Shown: positions 36,171-49,859, counted from the first letter of the stretch. The stretch: DNA of 64,000 bases from Nautilus pompilius (GCA_018389105.1 JACATO010002134.1:1047001-1111000); one strand, 5' to 3'. Notes: generated by a model not told the origin, from the sequence alone. Made by a program: numbers and translations.

Positions 36171-36255
36171 CTGCAACTAATGCCCTGTGGTATGCTTTTA
36201 TCATAGAAATCTGATGAAAACCCATCTAAATATAATTATGTCAATGCTATTTTAG

Positions 36256-36473
36256 CTGGACCTGAAGACTTTTCCACTACATGGATGAGGCGGCTAACCA
36301 TTATACCTCTCAAACTCAGAGCTGATGACCAGGGAAATGAAAGCTTTCTTGGCAGTAAATATCACCATGTGTCTTGTGATGTCTTTGAGGATAGCAAACT
36401 TAATGCCAAAAGTAATGACAATGAGGAGATTCAAGAAAGTGAGTCATCAGTAAACATCTGTAACAATAGTCAG
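36256..36473 (+). CDS. Candidate internal exon of an unidentified host gene
   Basis: An acceptor (GCTATTTTAG, AG at 36,254-36,255) opens a frame whose first two bases complete a codon, compatible with the single base left by the exon ending at 13,170. It reads GPEDFSTTWMRRLTIIPLKL, then FLGSKYHHVSCDVFEDSKL and an acidic Ser/Asn-rich tail. Two donors are possible: GTGAGT at 36,439 (strong) or GTGATT at 36,474 (after CAG). Codon use is more balanced than in the AT-driven frames nearby. I do not recognise a family. It directly abuts Tc1 relic B, which argues that the transposon landed in an intron. Confidence 0.4.
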
Positions 36474-36739
36474 GTGATTTTACTCAATATTTTTTTACCT
36501 TCTGCACCATAAATTGAATTTTTTCCTTTTATTTTATGGACATGTTTGTTCTCCATTTGGATTCATCTACTGCATGCTAAGACAACAGTGCTATTTGAGT
36601 TTCCCTGAGTTCTTAATGTTTTTAAATGATTTTAGACAAGTATATATGCATTTTGCATTTATGAATACAAATTCTGATAAATCACCAGCTGTTTTTTTCA
36701 TTTCTTTTAACATGCATTCAAATGAAATTTCTTTGTGAA

Positions 36740-38500
36740 AGTATTGTCAACAATTTATTATTTTATTTTTAATCATTAAAAATTAAATAAAAATGGAGCT
36801 GATATATCTGATAAAAGTTTAAAAGTATTGATCTTCTTTTATGTTGGCTACTAAATTAATTTATTTTAAAAAAAATTGCTAAAATTTAGTTTACCTACCC
36901 CCCTTTTTTTTTCATTTTACTAAATGCATGTAATTGCCATAGGCTAGCAGCACTTCTGTTTCCAACCTGAAAAGACAAATTCTTTGTATTATTAATTTAG
37001 TTTTCTTTAGCGAATTAATTTTGCTTTAAAAAAAAAGAAAGGGAAAAAATGGGTGAAAAAAAATTAAGTTTTTTTCCCCACTATTATATATTTCAAATAA
37101 CCTTTAATTTTCTCAAAAAACAAAAGGGGTGGGTGGGCCGTACTAAGATGTTACAGTAATTGTTTTTGGTACAGAATATAATTGTCCTGTCTGTTTTAAA
37201 TATAGATTAACCGTGTGTGCCAATTGTCGTATTCGTTTTATATATATATATGCCCCCCACCACTTTTTAAAAGAATTAATTTTAGCTTTTTTGAAATTTT
37301 CAGATGAGATTGTCCATTAAATCCATGTGGGTTAGGGACTGAATTGCAGACTTTTTTGAGTTGATAAAGCATTGAGAACTAATTTAATTATATTTTCAAA
37401 TATGACAATGCATTAGTAGTGATTACATTGAAAATATCTTAAACAAAAGGTCTGAGCTAAAGGAAAAAAAAATGCTAAAACATTTCTTATCAGATGATGG
37501 TGTACTGAAACTGGTGGCGTTTTTATTTACTCCTTTTATTTATTCATTTATTTTGTGTTTTTTTAGATATAATTATTTTATTGTGTTGTATAAACCACGA
37601 ATGAGAAAATTAAGAGTATTACGGTTGGAACTGTTAGATCAATCATAGAATTAGACATTTTGGCTCATGCCTTTAAATATGATAACTGATCATTCATATT
37701 TACTAACTGATTTCTTGAAAGTCAAATAAACAAGTGTTTTATATTTATAATTTTTTGTGAACATAACAAATATATAAGATGTGTGGAGTGTGGCTTGGAT
37801 TATGAGGTTGAATCAGTCAAGTAAAACCATTAAAAAATTCACGAAAATAATTTTGGTTGCATTTTCACAAAAGGAAATGGAATAATTGAATTGCTGCTTT
37901 ACACTTTTATATTGTCAAACTATAATTTGATGGATATCATAGATTTATTTTTCCAAAATAAAAAAAAACCTTTTCAGCAAAAAAATATGGATTGTTAGAA
38001 ATACTTTAAAAAATACAAAGATCTGTGATAAGGTGACAAAAATAGGAAGTATATCAGTTTAGCATAAATTATCTTAATTTTTTTTTAAAAGAATATTTCT
38101 TTTTCTGTCAAATTGACTGCATAATCAGTATGTAAGCTGTAGACTTTAAATTGTCTTTTTTGGCTACTCTAAACAATTTGTGTAAGTATGCTGTTCTAAA
38201 TTTCATCAGATTGTTTAAAAAGAGAGAAATGAATCAGTATGTTAAAACATACTTTGGTGGTGTATTTACATGTGGTATTGTTTATGATAGAACAAAAAAA
38301 GATTTTTCATTCTTACCTTAAAATGTGTAATATTAGCTTAGATTTTTATTTATTAATCCAGACTACTTGAGCTCAGTTAGGCATTACTTATTTTTCTCTA
38401 GTGAAGCTGCATTACAGTTGATTTTCAATCAAGTGTAATTTATTTACAATATTTTTTTTGAATTATAAGTTGAATTGGCTAATTTTCCCATTTTTCTTTC
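36740..38500. other. AT-rich non-coding stretch
   Basis: No gene is supported. The stretch is mostly homopolymer-rich AT sequence. Confidence 0.55.
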
Positions 38501-38519
38501 TTTATTTTTTTTTTCATTC

Positions 38520-39780
38520 ATAGATAAATTGATTGAGGGTATAAGACAAGACCAGATCAGCTATAATAGTCAACCAAACCTCTAACCAGTCTGAACAGTA
38601 TATCAAATCTGCCATAACACTGTCACATTGCATCACATTTTCTATGTTACTGCCAGGTTCATTAATGCTAATGAGCTGTTTTCTGCATATCATTAAATTA
38701 CTTTGTGGGATGACTTTCCAGATAAATACAGTGTTGAAATAGGTTTTTCAACATGTTTGTAATCATGGAGAAATATTTTAAACAAACTACAAATGTTGTT
38801 ATTGGCTCTGGGACCAAAAGCCCAGTGTCTGTTTTTAGTCACTACATGGCACTAGTGATCATTAGGTGGTTATATCTTGCTTGCTCAAATTCAGAAATTC
38901 AACTCATGATTTCATTTTTTGATGGTATGAGTTAATATTCATCTTGGTTTCAAATTATCTGACATTTGGGGTTCAAAACTAGATTGACATGATGGAGGTT
39001 GACATGTTTAACTGTTCTATGATTGGATTATATGGTACACTCCTCTAGGAAACTACCATGGTGATTACTGTACACCTGCAAAAGGAAGATAGGAGAAGTG
39101 TAAAGACAATGGTCATCAGTTACAATTAGTTTGGCCTTTAGTCTCAGCTATAAAGCACTAAGTCCATGGTATGCAGTTCATTGGGTTAGCACACATTCTT
39201 TCAAGTTATCCTTGTTTGTTTGTTTACCTAGTTTTGCAGCTGGATTTGCCACCTCAGTTTTCATTGTAGCATTTAACATATTCTTTGCTTTTTGCCAGTC
39301 CCTAATACATTTTTTTACTGACATTGTGTGCAGCCATATTACCAACATTTTCTTCAGCAAACTTAACAAATTCCAGCTTGAAAGTTTCTGTACTGTGTCA
39401 ATTTTATGGGAGGCATTTTTGAGATAAGGTAGATGAATTGTTGGGGGGTATTTATACACATAATTAGAATTAAAAAAGATAGATAAAATATATTGGTGAG
39501 TATGAGCTTGTTAATGGTTGGATAATTTTGTATGCTGCTGTGAACACAGTATTGGTTAATTGCTCACTCAAGCAGGAAATGTTCCATTCTGTAGTCTGTT
39601 TCAAATCAACAATTTCACAGTTTAATTTAGAAAGTGACACACTTTGTCATTTAAAAAATTTTTTCTCAGAAAGTAATTTCGATGATTCTTCCCATAGATA
39701 AGTTTATTTGAAGTATAAGTTGAAGCACTGACTCCTCCTGGGAGAAAATAGTATCAACTTAAATGCCCAAAAAAATGCGG
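38520..39780 (-). mobile_element. Decayed pogo/Jerky-type DNA transposon, copy B
   Basis: Read on the minus strand, the left end starts at 39,780 (CCGCATTTTTTTGGGCATTT) with TA immediately outside at 39,781-39,782. It continues with a GTTGATAC and AACTTATACT pattern as in copy A. The N-terminal helix-turn-helix is visible in FKLEFVKFAEEN, then WQKAKNMLNATMKTEVANPA and a RLKAK end. The far end near 38,530-38,560 shows CTTGTCTTATAC, also present in copy A near 8,433. A middle block (38,700-38,860) matches copy A 8,120-8,290 in the corresponding orientation. Both copies lack most of the catalytic core. Confidence 0.6.
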
Positions 39781-39789
39781 TATATTTCT

Positions 39790-41280
39790 CTGATAACCAT
39801 AACTATGTAGTAGCAGCAGCATATTTTCACTGTGAAAGACACCCAAGCTTATTAAAAATATTGGTTATAAGCAGATCCAAATGCAGAGGTACCACACAAT
39901 ATAATTAAGAAAAGAAAAAAGTCTGCTAACATGTTTGCATATGAACAGGGGAGAACTTTTGTTATGGAAAATTGTTTACAATTCATGAAGGGTAAGTTTT
40001 TGTATTGTATCAGACATCAATTCTAACATTATGTCTTTTTTATTGCATTATTGCATAGAGCAATAACAAAAAGTTCTGTAATTTCTCAGTTAAAAAAAAA
40101 ATTCATTTGTTATGAATTTTCTGACAAATTGAATGATTCCACAGTAAACATGTGCTCAAGCTATTTATTTGTGCAGCATAATATTATTCTTCAGTCTTAA
40201 GCCTATTTTTCTGTCTTTTGAGATTTATTAACTAAAGGAAATGATGAAAAGCCACTTCTGATTAGAATGACTAAAAAATTAATGCATTTTGCATTTTTTG
40301 AAGGAAAAAAAAGACAGAAATAATATCTATCAACTAAATAAACACATTCATTCAAATAAGCTGATTAGCAGATAATTTTTTAAAAATTATTTAGAAATTG
40401 ATTAAAAACAGAGGCTGGACCAAAAAAAAACTCCTTTAATTTAGATATTCATAAGAAGTACCAATTAAGAGATAATGCTTGGAGCTTCATTTTATTGTTA
40501 AGATAAATGTGAAGCAGCAACCTTGCCAACATCTGACATATGCATACTGTTACCGGTTGATGAAGTCCATTCTCTAAAATTCTTAATTTGTAAAGGGTAC
40601 CCTAGCTGATAAACTGGTTTAAACAGATTAAAAATATAGTGATAAAACCCACACAAAATGAGGTGTTTCATTGAAGATAAATATGAAGATTTCAGAATTT
40701 TAATTTAATTAAAGCACACAATTTTATTAGAGTAAAAGAAGCTTTTGGGATATTCTGTTAACCCATTTCAGGTTTTAAAAGGATAAAAGATACACCACAG
40801 AGAAAACTTCAATTGTCAAGGAAAATGATGCATTACATTTCCATGAAAAAAATTTTTTCTTGATTTTTTTTTTTTTATCTTTCACTTAAAAATTTTTTTG
40901 CCCCTTAAATCCTGAAAATTTAATTAAGATTGAATAACATTTAGTGGGGTTTTTTCAGTGGTCTCAAAATTTAATATCATAATGATAAGATACGTGTGAC
41001 AAAGGCTGTTTATTGAATTAATTTTATCTCAAAATGCTGAGGATTTTATATGTAAATAACAAGACGAACATCAACAAAATGTATTGAAAACAACAATTTC
41101 AGTAATCAGGATCCACCAAAAATTTATTACTTTTTTTAGCCTGACTAAATCACCATTTTATTCTCAATACCTGAATCTCTCAAGAGAAAATCAGAAGAAA
41201 TAAAGAGGTATATAATTAGCTTCATGCTGTTTTTTTACCTAAAATCTGATGATGATCTTTTTTGAAAAAGTAGTTCATTA
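39790..41280. other. AT-rich non-coding stretch
   Basis: I see no gene and no mobile element that I can support. Confidence 0.5.
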
Positions 41281-41289
41281 ACCTGGATT

Positions 41290-42480
41290 TGACATGGTGG
41301 GTCATTTTCTCCCTGATGTTCCTTAAGAACTTTCACCATGGCCTTTTACACATTACACGGAACCTTCATGTTAAAGACTGCCAGCCCAACTAGTGTTTCA
41401 CTTGGGTACCATATGTGATCTCAGAAACATTTGATTGCTGTCTTAGCTGCTCTTTCATTGGTTGACATGCAAGCAGTAAGGCCTTTCTGAATAGTTGCAA
41501 ATAATTCTATGGAGCATATGGACAAGTGAACTAAAGCCTTTAGCTACAGGCAGATTACAAATATGTTGAAACCTCTAAGACTCTGAAGTTCACGACTTGT
41601 TAGGTAGAATTGTGATGGAAACAAGTACATTTTCAGGCAATAAATCAATTTTGCTATCTATCTAGTTTTATGATAAGTTCCTGGTGTATGAATATGAATG
41701 TGACTTTTGAACTTTTTCAAAAAAGATCAAAGAAAGCTGAAGAAGCATCTGATGATAATCTCTTGGTTGGAACTTTGTAAATTGGCAACGAATAAATGAA
41801 ACTAAGTTCTTAAATGGTTCTATTTTCAATGCAACAGAAGTGTCACTAATTGCACCTTTGTATGAGCTTTCATCATTTGAGTTCCAAGAGTTTGTGAATC
41901 TCTGAAATAGTTTGATATTTGGCCCACTTGATGCTTCCATCAGAATATTAAACACTTTTGCAACAATTAACTCATATATGTGATGCTGACAAATGAAACT
42001 CAGGTGTTTTCTTAGCTTTTGCTCAAGTAGAACACATGCTCCACTTCATGCTGTGTTACTTGTAGTGGTATCAAACAACATGGACTATATATGATCAGTC
42101 AGATTCCATTTTTCAATAACATAGATCACTGCAACTGCTTGTGCCACTTCAATAATTTTTTTTATAATTGTGGGACACTTCAAAGTTTCATGACATTTTC
42201 ACCAAACACCAAAATCACAAGTTGATCAATATTTTATTGTAACATCAAAGTGAGCAACGATTTTTTCCCATCTCAAAGAATTGTTAATAAGTTTTAGGTT
42301 CAAAGAATTCTTTATTTCCGTTGCAATGCAATTTTAAAGCTTTCTTCTGCCATGTCTAATTAATTCTTCATTGAGAGCATACATAGTCGTCTTGATTCTG
42401 AAAAAGTGACTATTGTGGCTGCTAAGATATAAGCTGCATTTCTGCGTCACTAACTTTGGTTCTGTCTAACGCTGAAACTA
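41290..42480 (-). pseudogene. DDE transposase-like relic with CxxH-type motif
   Basis: Minus-strand frames give, in order, ALDRTKVSDAEMQLIS (near 42,470), LFDTTTSNTA (a conserved Asp, near 42,080), GACVLLEQKLRKHLSF, then CQHHIYELIVAKVF (a CxHH motif near 41,990). An open block follows at 41,668-41,955 (EASSGPNIKLFQRFTNSW and so on), then a distal WYPSETLVGLAVFN block near 41,410. This order matches a transposase-like family seen in many invertebrates; I cannot name the superfamily with certainty. The CxxH beside the second Asp recalls hAT/Kolobok-type cores. Frameshifts and stops are numerous, and no terminal repeats were found. Confidence 0.55.
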
Positions 42481-42599
42481 ACTTTTTTTACAAGGTTCTC
42501 AGTTTTGATAATTTTTTTTATCATCCTAATTTTCAATCAGACATCTTCTGTTACCTTTGATTTTCAGTATTCCACCTGGGGGTGGATTTGCACTTACTA

Positions 42600-44290
42600 T
42601 TTAGATCTATTTGCATTATTTCAGCAGGCTGACCTATAAGGGTTGTATCACTTTGTATCTTTCTCATTGATGTAGCCCTTTGTAATGATAGAAAACTGTA
42701 TCACTCCAACAACCTTGCATGTTTTACCCTAAGAGCAATGTTGACTAAAAATGTAACCAATTCAACACAGTATACTAGTGCTTCTAGGCTGGAGTGCAAA
42801 TGAATCTCAATTAATATGTAAGGTAAACCTGAACTGGTATACAAGGACTTAATGAATTTTTCTAACTCTCTCATGAATAAAGATACAGAAACACAATGAA
42901 AGGCTAACTAAATAAAAATTATCATTTTGTGCAAAAAAATGAGTGTCGTGTTTTTTTTTCAAATGCAAAGGTGCAGATTGTTTTGTTGTTTACTGAAATT
43001 TCTTTATATACATTATTTTTATAAATATTGAGTATGCATTTAAAATTATCCTCTTTAATATCCTCCATGTAAGCATTTTTTGTTTTTTTTTATTTGTATA
43101 TATATATATATTTAGTTAAGCTGCCTGGCTTGATGTCTGTTCTCTTTGTTGTTAAAGGATCTTTCATGATGATGTCATTTGGTAAAAAGAGGTAAAAATA
43201 TCTAATGAATTTAATTATATAAACATAGAATTTGTATGATCTTTGTACTATGTGGTGAAAAAATAATGATGTAAAAAAAAACATGCTAAGGATGCAAAAA
43301 ATTTCACAGTATGTAAAATGTGTATACAGAGTAAAAATGACTGAACTACCTTCTCTAGAAATAGTATTCTAGTCTTGATTCTGTGTATGGGACATTTTTT
43401 AAGTAACTTTAAAATTTTTGGTATGCATGAAAGCTTGTCATTACATGTACCATTTTGAAAACTAACATCTCTTCAAATGTCATGCATGACAAAAATTATG
43501 AAAAGATTGTGAGTCTCCATCTTAAATACCAGATTTTTGGAGTTTCAAAAAGGGACAATGAAGAAATAGGGTATTTTATTAAAAATGACTAATGAATTGC
43601 TAGCTCAGAAGTTTTGGTAGGCTTCCGTTGGGGCTAGCTGATTTGGTCATACTTGTTCTGACCCTTTGATTAAAAACCAATAGTAAGATCATTCTACTTC
43701 AATGCCTGTGTAGGAATTTGTTAAGGGAATTCAGTTGAGTATAATTATAGCTCACCACAATGGTTATTATTGATAATTTTGGCAATCTTTTATATAGCCT
43801 TCCTATAATCAAACTGTGTTGTAGATAACAGCTCTGAATTTGCTGAAGCTTCTCCAATGTTTAATAATTAAATAATAGTGTGTCTGGTACCACGTAGATA
43901 AGAGAGGATGGGCATTTGAATTTCATGGTTGGATTCAAAAGCTTATTATGAATTTATTTTCCTTTTGTTGAAAATAAATCACTTTGTTTATTTGTAATTT
44001 TACATAAATGTTTCAAGGCTTTTTTCAGAGCAGAAATCTGTTTATATTCAGATTGTAGGTATTTCAAAGTCCTTCATAAAATTCTAATTTCAATGTTATT
44101 TTCATACTGATGTACAGATGTTTCTTTTTTTATTAGCTTTCATCATGATTGAAAAATCGAGACATTTAGGATAATTGGGCAAATAAATTATCAACTGATT
44201 TTATTTATTGGCATTTTACATAAGAGATTCTATATTTTTCTCCCTGAAATTTTATAAAGTTTAGAAGTATATTTTTGTATTTAATTTTCT
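42600..44290. other. AT-rich non-coding stretch
   Basis: No gene is supported. A short (TA)n run occurs at about 43,096-43,111. Confidence 0.5.
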
Positions 44291-44300
44291 GGCATATGTA

Positions 44301-45552
44301 TCAGGTTGCTACATAAGTTTTGTTGGTTTTTATGTTATGTTAATTTGGGGTTCATTTTTTTCATGCTTGAGAATGTGGATGTAGATAAGTTATATATCAT
44401 TCTGTAGCACATGCTTTAGCATACATGCAAAACCTACCTTTTTAAAAAAATCATGAAATGGATATTTGTTTCAGGGTTCTGATTGAAGCATGGATAGAAA
44501 AGTTTTTTGTGTCATTTTGCTTCACAAATTCATCCTAGGCCACAACGTGAGTGAGGCAACTCGTAACATTAAGCAAACATGGGGCAAGGACACAGCAAAT
44601 GAGCACACAGTACAACGATGGTTTGCAAAGTTTTGATCAGAAGATGTGAGTCTCAAAAATGAGGAACATAGTGGACGTCCTTTCAGTGGTGATGACGACC
44701 GTCTGAAAACCTCTTGAAGCAAGTATGAGAAATTGCTGGACAGCTTGACATAAGCACTGCAACTGTTTCCTGGCATCTTGACACAATCAGCAAGGTGAAA
44801 AAGCTTGACAAGTGGGTGCCTCAAGAGTTAAATGAACAGCAACAAAATCATTGATTGGAGATCTGCTCTTCACTTGTCATAAGAAACAAAAACAACCCAT
44901 TTCTTGACCGAATCATCACATGTGACGAAAAATGGATCCTTTACGACAATCGCAAACAATCAGCACAGTGGCTCGACAGAGACTGGGGGGTCTAACCACA
45001 TTCCAAAACCCACCCTCCACCCAAAGAAGGTCATTGTCACTGTCTGGTGGACTTCAACTGGTATCATCCACTATAAATTCTTCCAACCTGGTGAAACCAT
45101 CACAGCTGAAAGGTACTGTTGTGAATTACTCTCCCAATGACAGCCAGCATTGCTGAATCAAAGAGATCCAATCCTGCTCCATGACAATGCTCGTCCTCAT
45201 GTTGCAAAGGTGATTCTTCAGAAACTGAACATGTTGGGGTACAAAGTTCTCCCTAACCTAGCCAATTCACCCAACCTCTTTCCCACACCACCAACTTTTC
45301 AAACACCTCAACAGCTTCCTCTGTATGAAATCCTTCAACAACCAATCAGCAATTGAAACTGCCTTCCAACAGTTTATCGACTTTAGAAATCCAGATATTT
45401 TTAAAATGGTATAAATGCACTTGTAACTTGTTGGCAGAAGTGTACTGGTTGTAATGGAACTTACTTTGATTAATAAATTTCACGTTCAGCAACGATATCA
45501 AGTCTCATTGTTGCGGTAAAAAAAAAACGACAAAACTTTTGTAACAACCTAA
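44301..45552 (+). mobile_element. Mariner element (Hsmar1/cecropia-like), full length with both ends
   Basis: The left end, TCAGGTTGCTACATAAGTTT at 44,301, follows TA (44,299-44,300). The right end is the inverted TTAGGTTGTTACAAAAGTTT, finishing at 45,552. The ends agree over most of about 30 bp. The 1,252-bp length is typical of mariner (about 1.28 kb). It contains one transposase pseudogene in the expected position. The TA expected after the right end reads TG, a probable point change. Confidence 0.9.
44490..45473 (+). pseudogene. Mariner transposase pseudogene
   Basis: The ATG at 44,490 starts MDRKVFCVILLHKFILGHNV and a helix-turn-helix (TANEHTVQRWFAKF). The catalytic core follows with TCDEKWILYDN (first Asp), HPKKVIVTVWWTSTGIIHYK, PGETITAERYC and ILLHDNARPHVAKV (second Asp). 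Further on, NSPNLFPT is followed by HHQLFKHLNSFL, where the third Asp of the DD34D triad is no longer readable. The C-terminus ends FDFRNPDIF-type sequence, then WQKC and TYFD with TAA at 45,471-45,473. About 328 codons remain, against about 345 in the family. Several stops and indels make it inactive. Confidence 0.9.
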
Positions 45553-45559
45553 TGGTATA

Positions 45560-48500
45560 TTTATTATTTCATGTCAGGAAAGTAGATTACTAAATCAGAT
45601 GAGATTAAAGTATAAGATAAAAATATTAGAATCAGAAAGATTGAAAAATGCATGGTATAATAGTTCTTCCAAAGCGCTAATGTAAAGCCATCTGCATGCA
45701 TATAGAATTGTTAGATACATAGTCAAAAATATGCTCTCAGTCCTTGGAACATCAAAATAACTAGAAAAACCAGTGGTAAAGGTATGTCCCCCAGAAATGG
45801 GGATTATGTGGAAAGGGAACATGCTATCTTGTTGTTGGGTGGTTCTGAAATTCCCATGAGATTTTATTTTTTGTTTGAATGAAATCACAGATTTTTCTAA
45901 TTAATTAAGGTTCAATTATTTCAGTAGGTCTCTTGTGGAAGCATCAAGCTTCGAAAATTACAGATGATTTGTTATCACATTCATTTGGAAAATGGCTTTG
46001 AGTAAGCTTTAGAAAACTACATTTACATTACATAAACATAGCCAGACATGTTCGACTTTGCAGAACAGCGTGCATGCATTCACAGTCAATTTTTAACGTA
46101 GACTACTGAATGGGTCTTATAATATTGTTACATATCTTTGCAAAGCAGATACTGATTTTTAAAAAAAAAAGTTTGTTTTTTCTTTTCAAAATTTTTTTCT
46201 CTCTGTCATCCATTTATAGTTAGTATCAAATTTGGAAGCCAAAAGCAGCTCTCTACAGATTAGCTTTTCATAGAAAATATAATAATAAAAAATATATATA
46301 TATAACTCTTTAAACACATTGAATTTGAAAACAAAGAATTATGATGATATAATCAGGTGAGACAACATCTTACACTTTTATTTTAACCATATTTGAGTTT
46401 GACTATATATATATATATATACATTTTTGGTTGCCATTTAGAGTTATCTCAATTCATATTTTCAGTGCTGCTGTTTTTCTGTTTTGTGTTGACTAAAAGC
46501 TTACAAAACAGAAGTAATTTAATTGTATAATTTAAAAAAAAAAACGGCTTGAAAATGAAAATATATAGGTTTGTCAGATTGTTGCTTTCGTGTGGATTGA
46601 TGTGAGAAACTTGGAAATGTTCCTATAAAATAATGATTCAGCTGATAACTGTTGCATAGCTTGAATATTTTAAATGCAAAATTGAGCTTGTCTTAGTTGT
46701 CTATTTACATTTAAGTTCAGTAGATCACATACAGGTACTTATAAATCCTAAAGATTCAACAGATTTATGATGGAACAGGTGCTCTTGTAATTGCTCTCCT
46801 CTCTCAATAGTAAGAACTGAAAACAGGTGGCTGGTAGACAGTAAACACACTGGCTGATCTGGAAGGGTCTAATGATGATGATGATAAAACTGTTCCTCAT
46901 GCTAATTACTGTGTGAGTGGTTTTAGTACTTTTGGTTTGTTCCAAAACTTCTATTTAATGTGATTTTGTAATGTTTGAAAAACTATGAAAAAAAATTAAT
47001 TTAAAAAAAAAAATTCCATGATATTTTGAATTTATAGTTCTCTATCTTTATGTATGCATCTTTTGGAACTTGTCATTTATTTTAAGAGTGGAGTCATCTT
47101 TGACAATTGAATAATTTCACTGGTGTGAAAAATGTTGTACTGTAAAATTATCCAAAACAAGATTGCATAATCTCCATAACTTGATAAATGACATACAATT
47201 CAGTAAAAGCATGACAATATGACTACATTGAGTACTCTTGAAATTTTCTGCACACATATATTGCATTATCATTTAAAAAAATCTTTCAAGAAACAGTGGA
47301 GATATAGCTAAAATTTAATGGTTGAGTCATTTTCATCTTGTAGGTGCATGGAAGTATTCATGATTACCTGAGTGCAGATGTTATTGTTTAAGTGACTGAG
47401 ATTTTGTATGGTACCTATAAAACCATTATAATGTTGAATTTTGTGCATACACTGTATTGCCAGATTTATTCTGTCTTCCCACACAGGAGCAGAAAGAGCA
47501 TTGTATGAATGGATATGTAGATTATGCTGGAATTAGAGTAGGTAGCAGAAGATAAAATAATTTATGGATAGGATTCTAAAATCAATGAAAGCTTGTAGAG
47601 AGGATGTTGACATCATTGATGATGAAGAAAAGATGATATAGAAGCAATCCTATTTTTAAAGGAACTCTGGCAGAACATAGCTGTCTTTGATTAGATATAG
47701 GTGGGTTGATGTGTGTTGAAGAGAGTCTAGAACTATTTGCTGCAGCAAATTCGCGACAAAGACAGTTAGTTGTGAGCCAGTTTGCCATGAGGGTTGCTAT
47801 GCCTAGTGATGCTTCTGGAATCACTTAAAAAATAGTGGAAGTACATAGTGTACACCTCACCCTTGCTTTATGTAATAAGGCAGATGTGGTATGGATGTAG
47901 TAGGAAACACTGGGGAAATATTGTTGAATTTTTTTTTGCTAATCAAATATGTTAGTACAAAAGAAATCCAAATTTCAACCATTCAAAATTTTCTGCCAAC
48001 AATGAACATTGGCACTCAGAAAATCTTAGTGTCTCCCCATTGTAAAAGATACTATATAAATTGGCTAATTTTATTGCTTGCTTATTCTCTCTCATGCTTA
48101 ATTTACTCCCCATTGTCCATTTTCTTTCACTCTAAGTCCACATGCTATGACATCATGGTCAGACAAGCTTGCACCAAACTGGCCTCTGGCTTAACAGCTT
48201 GCAGAAAATTGCTTTTGTGGTGTATCAGCTGCAGCAAATCCGCCACGGTGAATAGTCCCATTCCCTGTTGGAGAAGGATGGTGATTCTCAATATGCTGGC
48301 AAGCAACACTCTGTACTCTAAGCTTTTCTTTAACATACCATCCTGGTTGACAAATTTGCTAATGATATAATTAATACAAAAGAAAGCAACTTAACAGGGA
48401 ATCAGCAAGAGTACTGTTACAAGTGTTTTCAAAAGTTGTAGAACCATTGTAATAACTGTATATGTTCTGTAAGTGGGCCAACATTAAAGGGAACCTTCAC

Positions 48501-49850
48501 TGTTCTTTTTTTTTTTTTTAAATTTTTAGTGAAAATTGTATTATGTATAATATTATTCTACTTTTTTTTTACTTTAAATAACCATTGACAAAGATTATGG
48601 TAGCAATATTTGAACTAAATCATTCTGAAATTATTTTTTAAATATATAAATGCAGTATTGTTAGTTTAAAGTTATACCACATTTTGAATGAAATTAAATC
48701 AGTATGCAACAACATTAACTGCCTACTCAGTATTGCAGGTTTATGACGACAGATGAATGTATTCGGTGGTTCACACACTTCTACCACTTATGACAAACAA
48801 AATCAAACACAATCAGTAGCTTAGAATCCAAAGTAAAGAGTTTTGGCAAGATTGAAAACACAAATAAATGCAAAGCGACTGCATTTGTGTTTGTGAAAAG
48901 TTCTATTAAAATACTTCAAGAAATTTCTGCTTTTAATTAAATGCAGTAGCAACTACAGTAAAGTAAAGATTTTTGACAATAAAGCAGCTATCTTCCTTCC
49001 CATTTATCAGTAGGTAGGAGAGCATAATTTGAGGGTTTCCCATCCTTAAATTCTGTATATAGAAAACTAAGACTGGAAGTGTTTTGTTTGCTATTTCTTT
49101 TCTTTTCTTTAAAATACAGTGACAAAAACAAAACAAAATATGTATTGAATATATTCACAAAACATGATACCTTATTTTTATGTAGTTTATATGTTTTTTA
49201 TTTTATGGAAGACTAATAATTACTTTTTAAATGTAATACTGGAGTTTGTTTCTAGAAACATTAATGTTTTTTTTTTTTAAATTGAAAAAAAAAATATTTT
49301 CATGCATCAGAGAGAAACATAATATTTATTGCTTGTATATTTCGTTTATATGTATACATATTTAAAAACAAAAAAAAAATTAATCTAAATGTGTTTTGCA
49401 TAATTTTTATTGTGGAAGATTATGGAAAATCAGTACACTAATTTACAAAAGTTTTATAATCGTGGATGATTTTAAAAGGTGTTGTGTTTGGTGTTAGTAC
49501 AAGATGATAGATCGTTTTTAATGAAATAAGTTTGGCAATAAACTATTTATTTCTGGCAGATCAATCTGAGAAATTCATTTTTGAACACTTTTTTCTAGAA
49601 TAGGCTTCTGGTGCTTGCGTTTGTGTGTGTGTGTTTTATGCACATGTGTATTTTAAAATTTCTTTTAACCATTAATATGCCTCTCAAACTCTTGTTCCTC
49701 AAGATCATCAACACATGGTCCTTGATAATTTTCACATTTTCTATCATCTCAATATGTTCTGCTTGGCAGAACAACAGTTACAAAGGTCTGCCTAGTTTTC
49801 TGGCTTCATATGTTTTCAATTTTCAGAAGGCTTGCTCATTCTTCTCTTTA
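45560..49850. other. AT-rich non-coding stretch
   Basis: No gene is supported. (TA)n runs lie near 46,403-46,421. Overlapping frames on both strands around 47.58-48.37 kb (up to 159 codons, 47,891-48,370) lack motifs and splice borders. Confidence 0.45.
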
Positions 49851-49859
49851 AAACCCCCT

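Noticed and set aside
47582..48370. Overlapping open frames on both strands, up to 159 codons
   Set aside because: They show no motif, no splice borders and no convincing composition; chance frames are likely, although the region is slightly GC-richer.
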